Assembly (NCBI GenBank): GCA_963752225.1
Contig: CAVVXS010000015.1
Span: 44,193-108,192 of the forward strand
Source of the DNA: JBBROS01 sp963752225
GTDB lineage: Bacteria; Pseudomonadota; Alphaproteobacteria; Acetobacterales; Acetobacteraceae
DNA length: 64,000 nucleotides
Direction: 5' to 3'
The position numbers and the translations under genes were made by a program. This document shows positions 34,984 to 44,117 of this stretch, piece by piece (the first letter of the stretch is position 1; each line of letters starts with the position of its first letter). The notes beneath the pieces were generated by a model. It was not told where the DNA came from, did not search any database, and worked only from the letters and a program-made list of their open reading frames with translations.

Positions 34984-36324
34984 TTAAGCGGGGATGGTCT
35001 GCTTGCTCGCCGCTCCAGGCGCCTGGTCGTGGAACTGGGCGGTTTCCGTGCTGTGCGCCATCGCCGTCGTGCTGCTGCGGCCGCCCGAGGCCGCCGTCGC
35101 CACCGCGTCGAAGTAGCTGACGCCAACCTCGCGCTGATGCTTGGTCGCGGTGTAGCCGAACTGCTCGGACGCGAACTCCGCTTGTTGCAGCTCGGAATAG
35201 GCGGCCATGCCGCGGGCCTTGTAGGCGCGCGCGAGCTCGAACATGCCGTGGTTGAGGTTGTGGAACCCGGCCAGGGTGATGAACTGGAACTTGTAGCCCA
35301 TGGCGCCGATCTCGCGCTGGAACGCCTCGGCTTGGGCCTCGCCCATCTTCCGCTTCCAGTTGAACGAGGGCGAGCAGTTATAGGCCAGCATCTTGCCCGG
35401 GAATTGCTTGTGGATGGCCTCGGCGAAGGCCCGCGCATCGTCCAGGTCCGGTTCCGACGTTTCCCACCACAGCAGGTCGGCATAGGGCGCATAAGCCAGG
35501 CCGCGCGCGATGGCGTAGTCCTTGCCGACCCCTTCCTTGATGCGGAAGAAGCCTTCCGCGGTCCGCTCGCCGGACAGGAACGGCCGGTCCCGCTCGTCGA
35601 TGTCGCTGGTCAGCAGTTGCGCGCTTTCGGCGTCGGTACGGCACAGCAGCACGGTGCTGACCCCCTCGACGTCGGCGGCGAGGCGGGCGGCGTTGAGGGT
35701 GCGGATGTGCTGGCTGATCGGCACCAGCACCTTGCCGCCGAGATGGCCGCACTTCTTCTCGCTGGCGAGCTGGTCCTCGAAGTGCACGCCCGCGGCGCCG
35801 GCCTCGATCATGTGCCGCATCAGCTCATAGGCGTTCAGCGCGCCGCCGAACCCGGCCTCCGCGTCGGCGACGATCGGCGCCATCCAATAGGTCTGGTCGC
35901 CGGCATTCTCCATGGCAGCAATCTGGTCGGCCCGGCGCAGCGCGTTGTTGATGCGCTTGACCACGTCCGGCACCGAGTTCACCGGATACAGCGACTGGTC
36001 CGGGTACATCGTCCCCGCCGTGTTGGCGTCCGCCGCGACCTGCCACCCCGAAAGATAGATGGCTTTCAGCCCCGCTTTCACTTGCTGCAGTGCCTGATTA
36101 CCGGTGAGCGCGCCGAGCGTGTTCACATACGGCTCAGACTTCAGCAGCTGCCATAGGCGCCGAGCTCCCATCTCGGCCAGCGTATGCTTGATGCGGAACG
36201 ATCCCGACAGACGCTCCACGTCGGCCGGGCTATAGTCGCGGCGGATGCCTTCGAAGCGGTCCGGGGTTGGCGACGACCCGGCGCCGCCATCGGGGGCGAA
36301 GCTAGGTTGGGGGAAGCTGCTCAT
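34984..36324 (-). CDS. aceA: Isocitrate lyase
   Basis: AceA splits isocitrate into succinate and glyoxylate, opening the glyoxylate shunt used for growth on acetate and fatty acids. The signature loop reads EKKCGHLGGKVLVP, with the catalytic cysteine. GTMYPDQSLYPVNSVP and VADAEAGFGGALNAYELM are further conserved segments. The ATG at 36324 follows an AGGAGA sequence; an upstream ATG-like start at 36372 would add 16 residues. A RamB/ScfR-type regulator is divergent. Malate synthase is not in the window. Confidence 0.97.
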   Translation of the reverse strand: MSSFPQPSFAPDGGAGSSPTPDRFEGIRRDYSPADVERLSGSFRIKHTLAEMGARRLWQLLKSEPYVNTLGALTGNQALQQVKAGLKAIYLSGWQVAADANTAGTMYPDQSLYPVNSVPDVVKRINNALRRADQIAAMENAGDQTYWMAPIVADAEAGFGGALNAYELMRHMIEAGAAGVHFEDQLASEKKCGHLGGKVLVPISQHIRTLNAARLAADVEGVSTVLLCRTDAESAQLLTSDIDERDRPFLSGERTAEGFFRIKEGVGKDYAIARGLAYAPYADLLWWETSEPDLDDARAFAEAIHKQFPGKMLAYNCSPSFNWKRKMGEAQAEAFQREIGAMGYKFQFITLAGFHNLNHGMFELARAYKARGMAAYSELQQAEFASEQFGYTATKHQREVGVSYFDAVATAASGGRSSTTAMAHSTETAQFHDQAPGAASKQTIPA

Positions 36325-36463
36325 CTCGACTTGTTCTCCTGGCGTTGGGGTCTTCATCGCCCATTGCGACAATCAACGCAGTTGCAGCATGAAAAGAAAG
36401 CGGCGATAGAGACAGAACAGCGCAAGCACGTCACCGGATTCACAGACGGCAGTATTGCGGAGA

Positions 36464-36475
36464 AAAGTTTGTAAA
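36464..36475. promoter_or_regulatory. Candidate binding site overlapping the regulator's start codon
   Basis: AAAGTTTGTAAA at 36464-36475 lies in the divergent aceA/regulator gap and overlaps the regulator's ATG. It resembles the TTTGCAAA-type core I recall for RamB-like proteins in actinobacteria, with one changed base. A role in autoregulation and aceA control is inference. Confidence 0.3.
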
Positions 36476-37878
36476 TGTCTCGCCCACTGATTGGCCGCAC
36501 CATCCGCCGGCTCCGCACCGAGCGGACATTGTCGCAGCAGGCTTTGGCGGCCCGGCTCGGCATCTCGGCCAGCTACCTCAACCTGATCGAGCACGACCAG
36601 CGCGCAGTCACCGCCTCGCTGCTGCTGAAGCTGGGCGCCGTGCTGCAGGCGGACCTTGCCGCCCTGTCCGGCAGCGCCGAGCGGCAGCTCGAAAGCAGCC
36701 TGCGCGAGGTCATCGCCGACGCAGCGCTCGGCCTCGAGCCGGTGCCCGACGCGGAACTGCAGGCGCTGGCCGGCAGCGCGCCGGGGGCGGCGCGGGCGAT
36801 GATCGCGCTGTATCGGGCCTGGCGGGTGGCGCAGGAGGACGCGAGCGGCATCGCCTTGCCGAGCGGCCGCCGCATCCTGCTGCCGACCGAGGAAACCCGC
36901 GACTTCTTCCAGGACAGCGGCAACCATTTCCCGACCCTCGAAGCGCTCGCCGAGCAGGTCGCGGCCCAGTGCGACGCCTCCTCCGCGGGGCTCGACCGCG
37001 CCATCGCCGAGCGGCTGGCCCGCACCCACGCCGTTCGGGTCCGGGTCGGCCCGCTCGACACCCTCCGCCGTTACGAGCCCGAAACCCGGGTGCTGGACCT
37101 GTCGGAAACGATGCGACGCGAGACCCGCGCCTTCCATCTGGCGTTCCAGCTGATGTTGCTCGAGGCGCGCGACCTCGTGGAAACGCTGGTGGCCGCCGCG
37201 TCGCCCTCGACGCAAGAAGCGGCCGACCTGATCCGCGTCGGCCTGCTCAACTACGCCGCCGGCGCCTTGCTGCTGCCGTACGCGGCGATGCTGGAGGCGG
37301 CACGCACCCTGCGCTACGACGTCGACACGCTGGCCGCGCGGTTCGGCGTCAGCTTCGAGCAGATCGCCCACCGGCTCAGCACCTTGCAGCGCGACGGCGC
37401 CCGCGGCATCCCGTTCTTCTTCGTGCGGGTGGACCCGGCCGGCAACGTCGACAAGCGATTCTCCGCGTCCGGCTTCCCATTCGCCCGGTTCGGCGGCTCC
37501 TGCTCGCGCTGGCTGATCCACACTGCCTTCACCGCGCCGGACCGCCTCTCGGTGCAGGCGGCCGAGCTGCCCGACGGCGCCGCGTTCCTGTGCTTCGGCC
37601 GGGTGCTGACCGGCACGCCATCGCGTTGGGGTGAGCCGCCGCCGCGCCACGTGGTGGCCCTCGGCTGCGACATCGACCGGGCCTCGGAGGTGGTCTACTC
37701 CGACGGGCTCGACCTCGCGCGCCGGGTCGGCATCGGCTTGTCCTGCCGCCTGTGCGACCGCAGCGATTGCCGCAGCCGCGCCTTTCCACCGCTGCAGCAT
37801 CGCTTGGTGATCGACCCGAACGAGGGCAGTGCGGTGCCGTGGCGCTTCACCCCGGACAAGCCGGCCCGCCCGTCATAG
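36475..37878 (+). CDS. RamB/ScfR-type XRE regulator of acetate metabolism
   Basis: This is a 467-residue regulator with an N-terminal XRE helix-turn-helix (IRRLRTERTLSQQALAARLG, SASYLNLIEHDQRAVT). The central IrrE/DUF955-like domain (RAFHLAFQLMLLEARDLVE, LLNYAAGALLLPYAAML) has no intact HExxH protease motif. The C-terminal DUF2083-type zinc-ribbon-like domain contains GLSCRLCDRSDCRSRAFPP. Relatives RamB and ScfR control isocitrate lyase and short-chain acyl-CoA metabolism. The divergent position next to aceA supports that role. Its end overlaps flgL by six bases. Confidence 0.85.
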   Translation: MSRPLIGRTIRRLRTERTLSQQALAARLGISASYLNLIEHDQRAVTASLLLKLGAVLQADLAALSGSAERQLESSLREVIADAALGLEPVPDAELQALAGSAPGAARAMIALYRAWRVAQEDASGIALPSGRRILLPTEETRDFFQDSGNHFPTLEALAEQVAAQCDASSAGLDRAIAERLARTHAVRVRVGPLDTLRRYEPETRVLDLSETMRRETRAFHLAFQLMLLEARDLVETLVAAASPSTQEAADLIRVGLLNYAAGALLLPYAAMLEAARTLRYDVDTLAARFGVSFEQIAHRLSTLQRDGARGIPFFFVRVDPAGNVDKRFSASGFPFARFGGSCSRWLIHTAFTAPDRLSVQAAELPDGAAFLCFGRVLTGTPSRWGEPPPRHVVALGCDIDRASEVVYSDGLDLARRVGIGLSCRLCDRSDCRSRAFPPLQHRLVIDPNEGSAVPWRFTPDKPARPS

Positions 37879-38835
37879 GAAGTTGACCAACGACAGGCCC
37901 TTCACGCCGGCAATGAGCTGGTAGGACGCTTGCAGCTGCGTCTGCAGCGCTTGGATGCGGGTGATCGTCTCCGCCATGTCCACGTCCTGCACGTTCGACA
38001 CCTGCGCCGTAAGCGACAACTGCGTGCTGGCCATGGTCGCCTGCCGGGTTTTCAGCGACGCCTGGATGTTGCCTAGCGCGCCTTGCTCGTCGGACAGTCC
38101 GGACGCCGCGCTTTGGAGCTGCGCGCGCGCCGTCGCCGCCGTGGCCGGCGCCGTCGACCCGGATGTCATTCCCGCCAGCGTCGTCAGCCCCAGCAGCACG
38201 TCACGCATGTACGACCCGGTCGGCGACCCCGCGCTGCTGACGAGCGTGTTCTGGTTCGCCAGCACCCCGATCTGCACCCGCTGCCCTTCGCCCACCTCCA
38301 CCGTCGGCACCGTCCCGATCGTCCCCGAGAACGGCGCCCCTGAACTGCCGCTCAGGATCCCGCTCATGATGGTGGCCGGCGTGGTGTCCGGAACCGGCGG
38401 GTTGCCGGTATCGTCGCCGGAGAACAGGTAGACGTTCCCGACCTTTGTATTCAGCAATTGCCCGACCTGTTCCAGTGCCTGGCTGGCCCGCGTGGCGATG
38501 CTGTCGGCCTGGGAATAGCCGACATTGTTGACATTGTTGGTCTGCGCCAGGAAGTCGTTGGCGATCGCGCCGATGCTCGTCAGCACCGATTGCGACACGT
38601 CCAGCCGGTTGGTCGCGAGATCGATGTTGGTTTGCCAGGTCTGCAGGTGCTTGATGCTCGGCCCGAGATCGAGGCTGGTGCGGCTGCCGGCGCCGAGCCC
38701 GGCATAGTCGTCGGAAATGCGCCCCGTCGACTCCTGCTGCAGCGCGGTGTCGAGCTGCTTCTTCACCGCCTGGCTGTTCGCCGTCAGCCGGCTCAGCAAG
38801 CCGCCATCCAGCGTGCCGGCGCCCACGACGCTCAT
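37873..38835 (-). CDS. flgL: Flagellar hook-filament junction protein FlgL
   Basis: FlgL joins the hook-associated protein FlgK to the filament. The 320-residue protein has flagellin-like termini: a heptad-rich N-terminal helix (VKKQLDTALQQESTGRISDD) and a C-terminal helix (DVDMAETITRIQALQTQLQA) ending VKGLSLVNFL. The middle is Ser/Thr/Gly-rich. It is the third gene of the flgE-flgK-flgL transcript, 10 bases after flgK. Secretion would be through the flagellar type III apparatus, which needs no signal peptide. Confidence 0.92.
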   Translation of the reverse strand: MSVVGAGTLDGGLLSRLTANSQAVKKQLDTALQQESTGRISDDYAGLGAGSRTSLDLGPSIKHLQTWQTNIDLATNRLDVSQSVLTSIGAIANDFLAQTNNVNNVGYSQADSIATRASQALEQVGQLLNTKVGNVYLFSGDDTGNPPVPDTTPATIMSGILSGSSGAPFSGTIGTVPTVEVGEGQRVQIGVLANQNTLVSSAGSPTGSYMRDVLLGLTTLAGMTSGSTAPATAATARAQLQSAASGLSDEQGALGNIQASLKTRQATMASTQLSLTAQVSNVQDVDMAETITRIQALQTQLQASYQLIAGVKGLSLVNFL

Positions 38836-38845
38836 GGCTCAATCC

Positions 38846-40231
38846 TCATTGCACCGCCCCCAGAAGCTTGTCCCACATCGACTGCACGGCCGCGATCACC
38901 TTGGCATTCGCGCCATAACTGTTCTGCAGCGCGATCATGGAGCTCATCTCGGTGTCGACCGACACCCCGCTTTGCGCGGTCAGCTTGGTTTGCAAGCCGG
39001 TCTGCAACGCCTGGTTCGCGGTGAGCGTGGCCGCGGCTCCTTGCGACAGGCTGGCATTGTTGGCGACGAGATCGGCTGCCTGCGACGCCACCGAGCCCAA
39101 TCCGCTGGTCAGCACGCCGCCCAGCACGGCGTTGATCAGCACCGTGCTGCCGAGGTGGCCGGTTGGCGCGGTGCCGTCGCGAACCATGCTGGGCGTGGCG
39201 GCAACCGCCGTGCCGACCTGCAGGGTTTGCGCGAAGCCCGGCGTGCCCGCGGCCGGGATCGAGGTGCCGGACCCATCGGTGAACAGCAACAGCCCGGCGT
39301 TGGAGAACCCCGTCGCGAGCGCCTGAGAAAAAGCGTCGATACTGGTCTGCACGCCGGGCAGCACCCGGTCACGCAGGTCCAGCTCGGCGCCGATCTTGCC
39401 GCCGCCGTGGATGGCGCCGCTCGAATTGGTCGTGCCGAGCGAAACCGGGGCGCCGCCGACGGTCAAGGCCGGTCCGATCGAACCGGGGCCCAAAGTCGCC
39501 GTGCCGATCGCCAGCGGCCCGCTCGGGTCGTGCGTCGACAATACCGTGCCGCCGCTCACCGCCAGCAGGTCGCCGTTGGCCTGGGTGACGAACTTCGCCC
39601 CGGTCAGCTCCGTGACCCGGGCCGCGGCGGCGTCCCGCTGATCTTCCAATTGTGCCGTGCTCTGCCCCGCCGACCGGGCCGCGATGATCAAGGTGCTGAA
39701 CTGCCCGACCGACGCCAATGCCGCGTTGGCGTCGGCGACGTCGGTCTGCAGGCTGTCCTGCAGCGCCTGCCGCTGGGTGGTGACGGCGTTGCCTAACCCG
39801 TTGACGCCGGACGCCAGCCCCGCCGCCTGCTGCACCACCAGCCGCTGCTGCGTTTCGTTCGACGGGTCGGTCGCCAGAGCCGAGAAGGCGTCGCGCAAGC
39901 GTCCGACCAGGCTGGCAATGTCTTGCCCGCTTCCGGGCACGCCCGACGCCCCATCGATCGCCGACAGGGTCGTCTGCCGCGCCTGGCCGTCGGCCACGTC
40001 GGCGCCGCTGGAAAACAGCTCGGTTTGCAGCGCCGTATCGATCGCCCGGGTCACGACCCCGGTGCGCACGCCGACGCCTTCGCCGCCGGCCGTCATGCTC
40101 TCGACCGGCACCGTTTCCCGCACGTAGCCCGGCGTGTTGGCGTTGGCGACGTTCTGCGAGATCGTCGCCAGCCGCCGGTTGATGCTATCCAGGCCCGACG
40201 CCGCCTGGCTGATGATACCGTCCAGGCGCAT
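38846..40231 (-). CDS. flgK: Flagellar hook-associated protein FlgK
   Basis: FlgK is the first junction protein between hook and filament. The N-terminal rod-type motif is visible (INRRLATISQNVANANTPGY, at about residues 18-37) and the C-terminal helix reads LQNSYGANAKVIAAVQSMWD. Length, 461 residues, is close to other alphaproteobacterial FlgK proteins. It lies six bases downstream of flgE on the same strand and belongs to the sigma-54-preceded unit. Confidence 0.95.
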   Translation of the reverse strand: MRLDGIISQAASGLDSINRRLATISQNVANANTPGYVRETVPVESMTAGGEGVGVRTGVVTRAIDTALQTELFSSGADVADGQARQTTLSAIDGASGVPGSGQDIASLVGRLRDAFSALATDPSNETQQRLVVQQAAGLASGVNGLGNAVTTQRQALQDSLQTDVADANAALASVGQFSTLIIAARSAGQSTAQLEDQRDAAAARVTELTGAKFVTQANGDLLAVSGGTVLSTHDPSGPLAIGTATLGPGSIGPALTVGGAPVSLGTTNSSGAIHGGGKIGAELDLRDRVLPGVQTSIDAFSQALATGFSNAGLLLFTDGSGTSIPAAGTPGFAQTLQVGTAVAATPSMVRDGTAPTGHLGSTVLINAVLGGVLTSGLGSVASQAADLVANNASLSQGAAATLTANQALQTGLQTKLTAQSGVSVDTEMSSMIALQNSYGANAKVIAAVQSMWDKLLGAVQ

Positions 40232-40237
40232 GGCCGA

Positions 40238-41551
40238 TTACCGCTTCATGTCGAGCGTCGATTGCAGCAGCTCGTCCGCCGTGGTCACCAGCTTGGTGTT
40301 GGCGGAATAGGCCCGCTGCGCGACGATCAGCTTGGTGAATTCGCGGGCGATGTCGACGTTGCTGCTCTCGACCGAGCTCGTGACCAGCGAGCCGGCGCCG
40401 TTGGTGCCGGACTGCACCGTTTGCGCCGCGCCGCTTTCCCGCGTCGTTTCGAACGCCTGGCCGTCCTCGCGCTGCAAGGCATTCGCGTTCGCGAACGTCA
40501 CGACCGGCACCCGGGCTACGACGCGGGACTGCCCGTTGTCGTAATTCACCACCACGTCGCCGTTCGCGTGCATGACGACGCCGCTGTAGCTGCCCGGCGC
40601 CACGCCGTCCTGCGACAGCGCCCGCAGGCTATAGGTGGTCCCGGCATACTGGGTGAGCCCGTCTGCCTGGCCGAAATGGCCGAGGTTGAGCGAGATCGCC
40701 TGCGGCCCCGCGCCGAAATTGGCGGACATCCCGAGCGTCGCCGACCCTCCGGTCGAGAACGTGGTAGCAGTCAGCGCGCCGTATGTTCCCGCGGCGGAAG
40801 GGCTGATGCTGCCGATCGTGCCCTCGGGCGCAGCCGGATCGCCGTTGGGACCGAATGTGATGGTGGCCGTCCCGAGCGATGTGCCGTCGCCTTGCGTGAT
40901 CGCGACCGACCAAGTGTTGGTCGGGGCGGCGACTTGCGTCCAAGCCAGGTTCAACGTCTGCGACCGGCCGAGCGCGTCGGTGATGGGGATCTGCGTGTTG
41001 ATCGCGGCCGTGCCGGAGGGGGACGCCGGCAGGTTCGCGGCCAGGGTCGCCTTGCTGGTCGGCTGCGGGCTGTAGCCGGACTGGCCGATCTGGATCGGCT
41101 GGGTCTTGGTCTGGTCCAGCGTGCCGGTGCTGTCGGCCACCCAGCCGTTCAGGTAGTCGCCGCTGCCGTTCACGAGAAATCCGTCCTTGTTCAGCGTGAA
41201 GTCGCCGGCCCGGGTATATTCGGGCTGGGTGCGGAACTGGATCGTGCCGTTGGTTTCGCCAACCGGCCGGCTGACATTGAAGAAGCCGGCGCCGGCAATC
41301 GCGAGGTCCAGCCCGTTATCGGTCTGGGTGATCGTGCCCTCGACCGTGTTGACGTAGTCGGGCCGGGCGACCACCGCGCCGGACTGGTTGGTCGTCGCGT
41401 TGCTGGTGGTCAGGTAGTCCTGGAAGTTGGTGTCGACCCGCTTGTAGCCGACGGTTTGGCTGTTGGCGACATTGTCGCCGATATTGCCGAACGCGCCCGA
41501 CTGGGCAGACAAACCACTGATGGCGGTGTTCATCGCACCGAAAAGGGACAT
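40238..41551 (-). CDS. flgE: Flagellar hook protein FlgE
   Basis: FlgE polymerises into the curved hook. The N-terminus reads FGAMNTAISGLSAQSGAFGN then NVANSQTVGYKR. The C-terminus carries VDIAREFTKLIVAQRAYSA and DELLQSTLDMKR, both standard axial-protein helices. The variable central part is Gly/Thr/Ala-rich. The ATG at 41551 has AGGAG upstream and a sigma-54 promoter sits about 35 bases before it. Hook length would be controlled by the FliK encoded divergently. Confidence 0.96.
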   Translation of the reverse strand: MSLFGAMNTAISGLSAQSGAFGNIGDNVANSQTVGYKRVDTNFQDYLTTSNATTNQSGAVVARPDYVNTVEGTITQTDNGLDLAIAGAGFFNVSRPVGETNGTIQFRTQPEYTRAGDFTLNKDGFLVNGSGDYLNGWVADSTGTLDQTKTQPIQIGQSGYSPQPTSKATLAANLPASPSGTAAINTQIPITDALGRSQTLNLAWTQVAAPTNTWSVAITQGDGTSLGTATITFGPNGDPAAPEGTIGSISPSAAGTYGALTATTFSTGGSATLGMSANFGAGPQAISLNLGHFGQADGLTQYAGTTYSLRALSQDGVAPGSYSGVVMHANGDVVVNYDNGQSRVVARVPVVTFANANALQREDGQAFETTRESGAAQTVQSGTNGAGSLVTSSVESSNVDIAREFTKLIVAQRAYSANTKLVTTADELLQSTLDMKR

Positions 41552-41585
41552 GGGTGGGCTCCTGTAAACTGCTGCTGCGGGTAGC

Positions 41586-41600
41586 GCATCTTTTGTGCCA
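41586..41600 (-). promoter_or_regulatory. Sigma-54 (-24/-12) promoter for flgE-flgK-flgL
   Basis: On the minus strand the sequence reads TGGCACAAAAGATGC. It has the full TGGCAC -24 element and GC at -12 with the required ten bases between GG and GC. A start near 41574 would leave a leader of about 23 bases before the flgE ATG at 41551. The FlbD activator in this cluster is the natural partner. Confidence 0.7.
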
Positions 41601-41644
41601 GCCCTCAGGCCCCGGTTTCATTGTGTTTGCGTCCCGTCTGACCC

Positions 41645-41661
41645 GGCCGGATTTGCCGGCC
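41645..41661. promoter_or_regulatory. GC-rich dyad, candidate FlbD enhancer site
   Basis: GGCCGG-ATTTG-CCGGCC is a perfect six-base inverted repeat midway between the two divergent sigma-54 promoter candidates. A second, looser dyad (CCGGGCAATTCCTACCGG) lies about 20 bases to its right. Positions fit upstream activator sites for both promoters. Assignment to FlbD is inference. Confidence 0.35.
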
Positions 41662-41742
41662 CGACATCGTGCGCCGGGCAATTCCTACCGGCCGACCGCC
41701 GATCCGCCCGCCCCGCGCCCTTGTCGGCAGCCATTTCCGCTC

Positions 41743-41757
41743 TGGCCCGCCGCTTGC
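41743..41757 (+). promoter_or_regulatory. Weaker sigma-54 promoter candidate for the fliK unit
   Basis: TGGCCCGCCGCTTGC has GG and GC exactly ten bases apart and TTGC at -12, but the -24 box lacks the A of TGGCAC. The predicted start would be only about two bases before the fliK ATG at 41771, which weakens the call. Confidence 0.3.
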
Positions 41758-41770
41758 CTTATCCCCCTCG

Positions 41771-43363
41771 ATGTCAACCTCGCCCCCCTCCCCGACCAGC
41801 CCCCCCGCCCGCCCGACCGGCGCCGGACCGCGCTCCCCGTCCGCCACGTCGTCCTCCGGCGACCCGGTGAACGGCGCCGGCTTCGTCGGACAACTGAACG
41901 AGGCGCTGGACACCGACCGCGCTCCGGCACCCGCGCCGCCCCCCGCCGGCAGCGGCGCGTCGACAACTGCCGGGCGGTCAGCGCCATCAGCCGACGGCCT
42001 GCCCGGCACTCCTCGCCCGCACGCATTGCCACGACACGCCGGCAACTCGGCCGCGGCCGTCCCGCCCCGGGGCGGGACGGCATCCCAGCCGGGTTCCGCG
42101 GCAAGCGGCAACCAGGCGCCCGGCGCAGCAGCGGCCGGTTCCGCTCCCATCCCGGAGGCCACGTCGCCAGCCGCCGCCTCCGCGGCCGCGCCAACCCCGG
42201 CCCCGGACCAAGCGCCTTCGCGCCTGCCCGATCCCGCCGACGCCGCTGCCGACCCTGCCGCCGCCACCGCCGGCACCGCCGGCACGCCGTCGAAAGAGGC
42301 CGATGACCCCGGCTCGGACGAGATGGACGACACGGCCGAAGCGCCGCTCGGATCCGAAGCTTCCCCTGCGTCGGCCGCGGGGTGGCCGCACAGCCCCCCG
42401 ACAACGAACCTGCCCGCCTTGCCGCCGGCCATCACTATCCCGGCGCCGCCCAGCCCCGGAGCGCCCCTCGGCAGCGGATCGACCGGCAGCAACGAACCCG
42501 CTTCCGATCCCGCGGTGACGGGCGGGGAAGGCCGGACCGAGCGCAGAGCGCAAGCCGTCACTCCGTCCGGCACGACGGGGGTCGGCGGCAGCAGCCGGCC
42601 CAACCCGGACGCGACGTTCGCCTTCCAGCACCCGGGTGGACCGGCGGCACCGACCGCGCAACAAGCGCGGGCCAACGCCGTTGCCGCCGTGGCCGGACGC
42701 AGCACCGCCGCGTCCGACCGGTCGCCTGCCACCCCCGCGAACCGGCTCGAAGCACCCGCGGCCGCCGCGGAGCCAGACGCACCGGCCGCCGGCCCGCCGC
42801 CGGTGCCCATCCTTCAGCCCCCGGCTCCGGCCGCAGCTGCCGCATTGCCGCCGCCCGCATCGGCCGCGCCGGCGGCTCCACCTCCAGGAACACCGGCGCC
42901 GCATCCGGGCGCGCCGGCCGCCCAGCTCGCGCCGGCCTTCAGCCTCGCCGCGGCTGCCCGCCCCGGCGACGCCCAGCCGGTCGTGATCCGGCTCGCCCCG
43001 ACCGAACTCGGACACGTGCAGGTCCGCATCGAGCGCCCGGCCGACGCACCGGCGCGCGTGGTGCTCGCGGTCGAGCGGCCCTATACGCTGATGCTGCTGA
43101 TGCAGGATCAGCCGCAGCTCAATCGCGCCCTCGACGCGGCCGGCGTGCCGCCCGATGGGCGGACGCTGCAGTTCGCGCTCGGCCAGTCCGATGGCAGCTC
43201 ACTTTCGGACGGTGCTGGCGGCGGCGGCTCTGCGGCCGGCTCGAATGGCGGCTGGACCCAATCCGGCGGCTTCGCGGGCGACGGCGGACGCGGCGGCGAC
43301 ACGCCCCGCCGGGCACCGCCACGCCCGAACTGGCTGCGTGCCGGCGTCGACATCACCGCTTGA
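41771..43363 (+). CDS. fliK: Flagellar hook-length control protein FliK
   Basis: FliK measures the hook and switches export specificity from hook to filament proteins. The N-terminal 380 residues or so are extremely rich in Pro, Ala, Ser and Gly, consistent with a disordered ruler. The C-terminal Flg_hook domain is recognisable: PVVIRLAPTELGHVQVRIE, then LMLLMQDQPQLNRALDAAG and RTLQFALGQ. The ATG at 41771 was chosen; an earlier in-frame start at 41669 would lie within the promoter region. flgD begins 22 bases after the stop. Confidence 0.85.
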   Translation: MSTSPPSPTSPPARPTGAGPRSPSATSSSGDPVNGAGFVGQLNEALDTDRAPAPAPPPAGSGASTTAGRSAPSADGLPGTPRPHALPRHAGNSAAAVPPRGGTASQPGSAASGNQAPGAAAAGSAPIPEATSPAAASAAAPTPAPDQAPSRLPDPADAAADPAAATAGTAGTPSKEADDPGSDEMDDTAEAPLGSEASPASAAGWPHSPPTTNLPALPPAITIPAPPSPGAPLGSGSTGSNEPASDPAVTGGEGRTERRAQAVTPSGTTGVGGSSRPNPDATFAFQHPGGPAAPTAQQARANAVAAVAGRSTAASDRSPATPANRLEAPAAAAEPDAPAAGPPPVPILQPPAPAAAAALPPPASAAPAAPPPGTPAPHPGAPAAQLAPAFSLAAAARPGDAQPVVIRLAPTELGHVQVRIERPADAPARVVLAVERPYTLMLLMQDQPQLNRALDAAGVPPDGRTLQFALGQSDGSSLSDGAGGGGSAAGSNGGWTQSGGFAGDGGRGGDTPRRAPPRPNWLRAGVDITA

Positions 43364-43385
43364 CCCTCTCGAACAAGGACCGACC

Positions 43386-44031
43386 ATGACCGTCACCGCG
43401 ACCGCCGGCGCCGCCCCCGCCACGACCGCCTCGGGCAACTCGCTCACCAAGCTCGCCGGCAACTTCGACGACTTCCTCAAGCTGCTGATGACCCAGCTGC
43501 AGAACCAGGACCCGACCAGCCCGATGGACACCAACCAGTTCACCAGCCAGCTGGTCCAGTTCACCAGTGTTGAACAGCAGATCAACACCAACAGCAGCCT
43601 GACGAAGCTGATCCAGGCCACCCAGGGCAGCAACTTGCTGCAAGCGTCCGCCTTGGTCGGGCAGATGGTCGAAGTGTCGGGCGACCAGCTCAGCTTGCAG
43701 AATGGCCAGGCGTCGCTGCACATCACCGGATCGATCGCGCAGCCGGTCAAGATCGGCGTCTACGCCCAATCCGGTGCGAAGCTTCAGGAAGCGACGGTGG
43801 TGCCGCAAGCCGGCAGCAAAAGCTGGACCTGGGACGGCAAGGACGCGACTGGCCGCACGATGCCGGACGGCGCTTACAAGGTGGTCGTCAAGGCGGCCGA
43901 CGGATCGGACGTGCCAGTTCGACCCGCTCGGCATCGCGACGGGCGTGCAGCGCAACGGCGACACGATGCAGGTCGCGCTCGGTGGGCTCTCGGTCGATCT
44001 CAACGCCGTGCAGTCGGTCGGCGCCAAGTAG
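43386..44031 (+). pseudogene. flgD: Flagellar hook cap protein FlgD, interrupted by a one-base frameshift
   Basis: FlgD caps the growing hook. The N-terminus is typical: NFDDFLKLLMTQLQNQDPTS, PMDTNQFTSQLVQFTSVEQQ. The central FlgD Ig-like part (WTWDGKDATGRTMPDGAYKV) is intact. After GSDV (codon ending 43913) the expected C-terminus QFDPLGIATGVQRNGDTMQV and ALGGLSVDLNAVQSVG is in the next frame, from 43915. One extra C at 43914 accounts for the shift. Read literally, the protein would end at 44063 with an unrelated Arg-rich tail. It is either a sequence error or a mutation that should impair motility. Confidence 0.85.
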
Positions 44032-44117
44032 GCATCTTCTGCCCACCCCTTAACCGCTCGTAAAGGTTCTCCCGCCACACTCCGCTGCATGACGCGCTTC
44101 CAAAACGGGACGAGACC

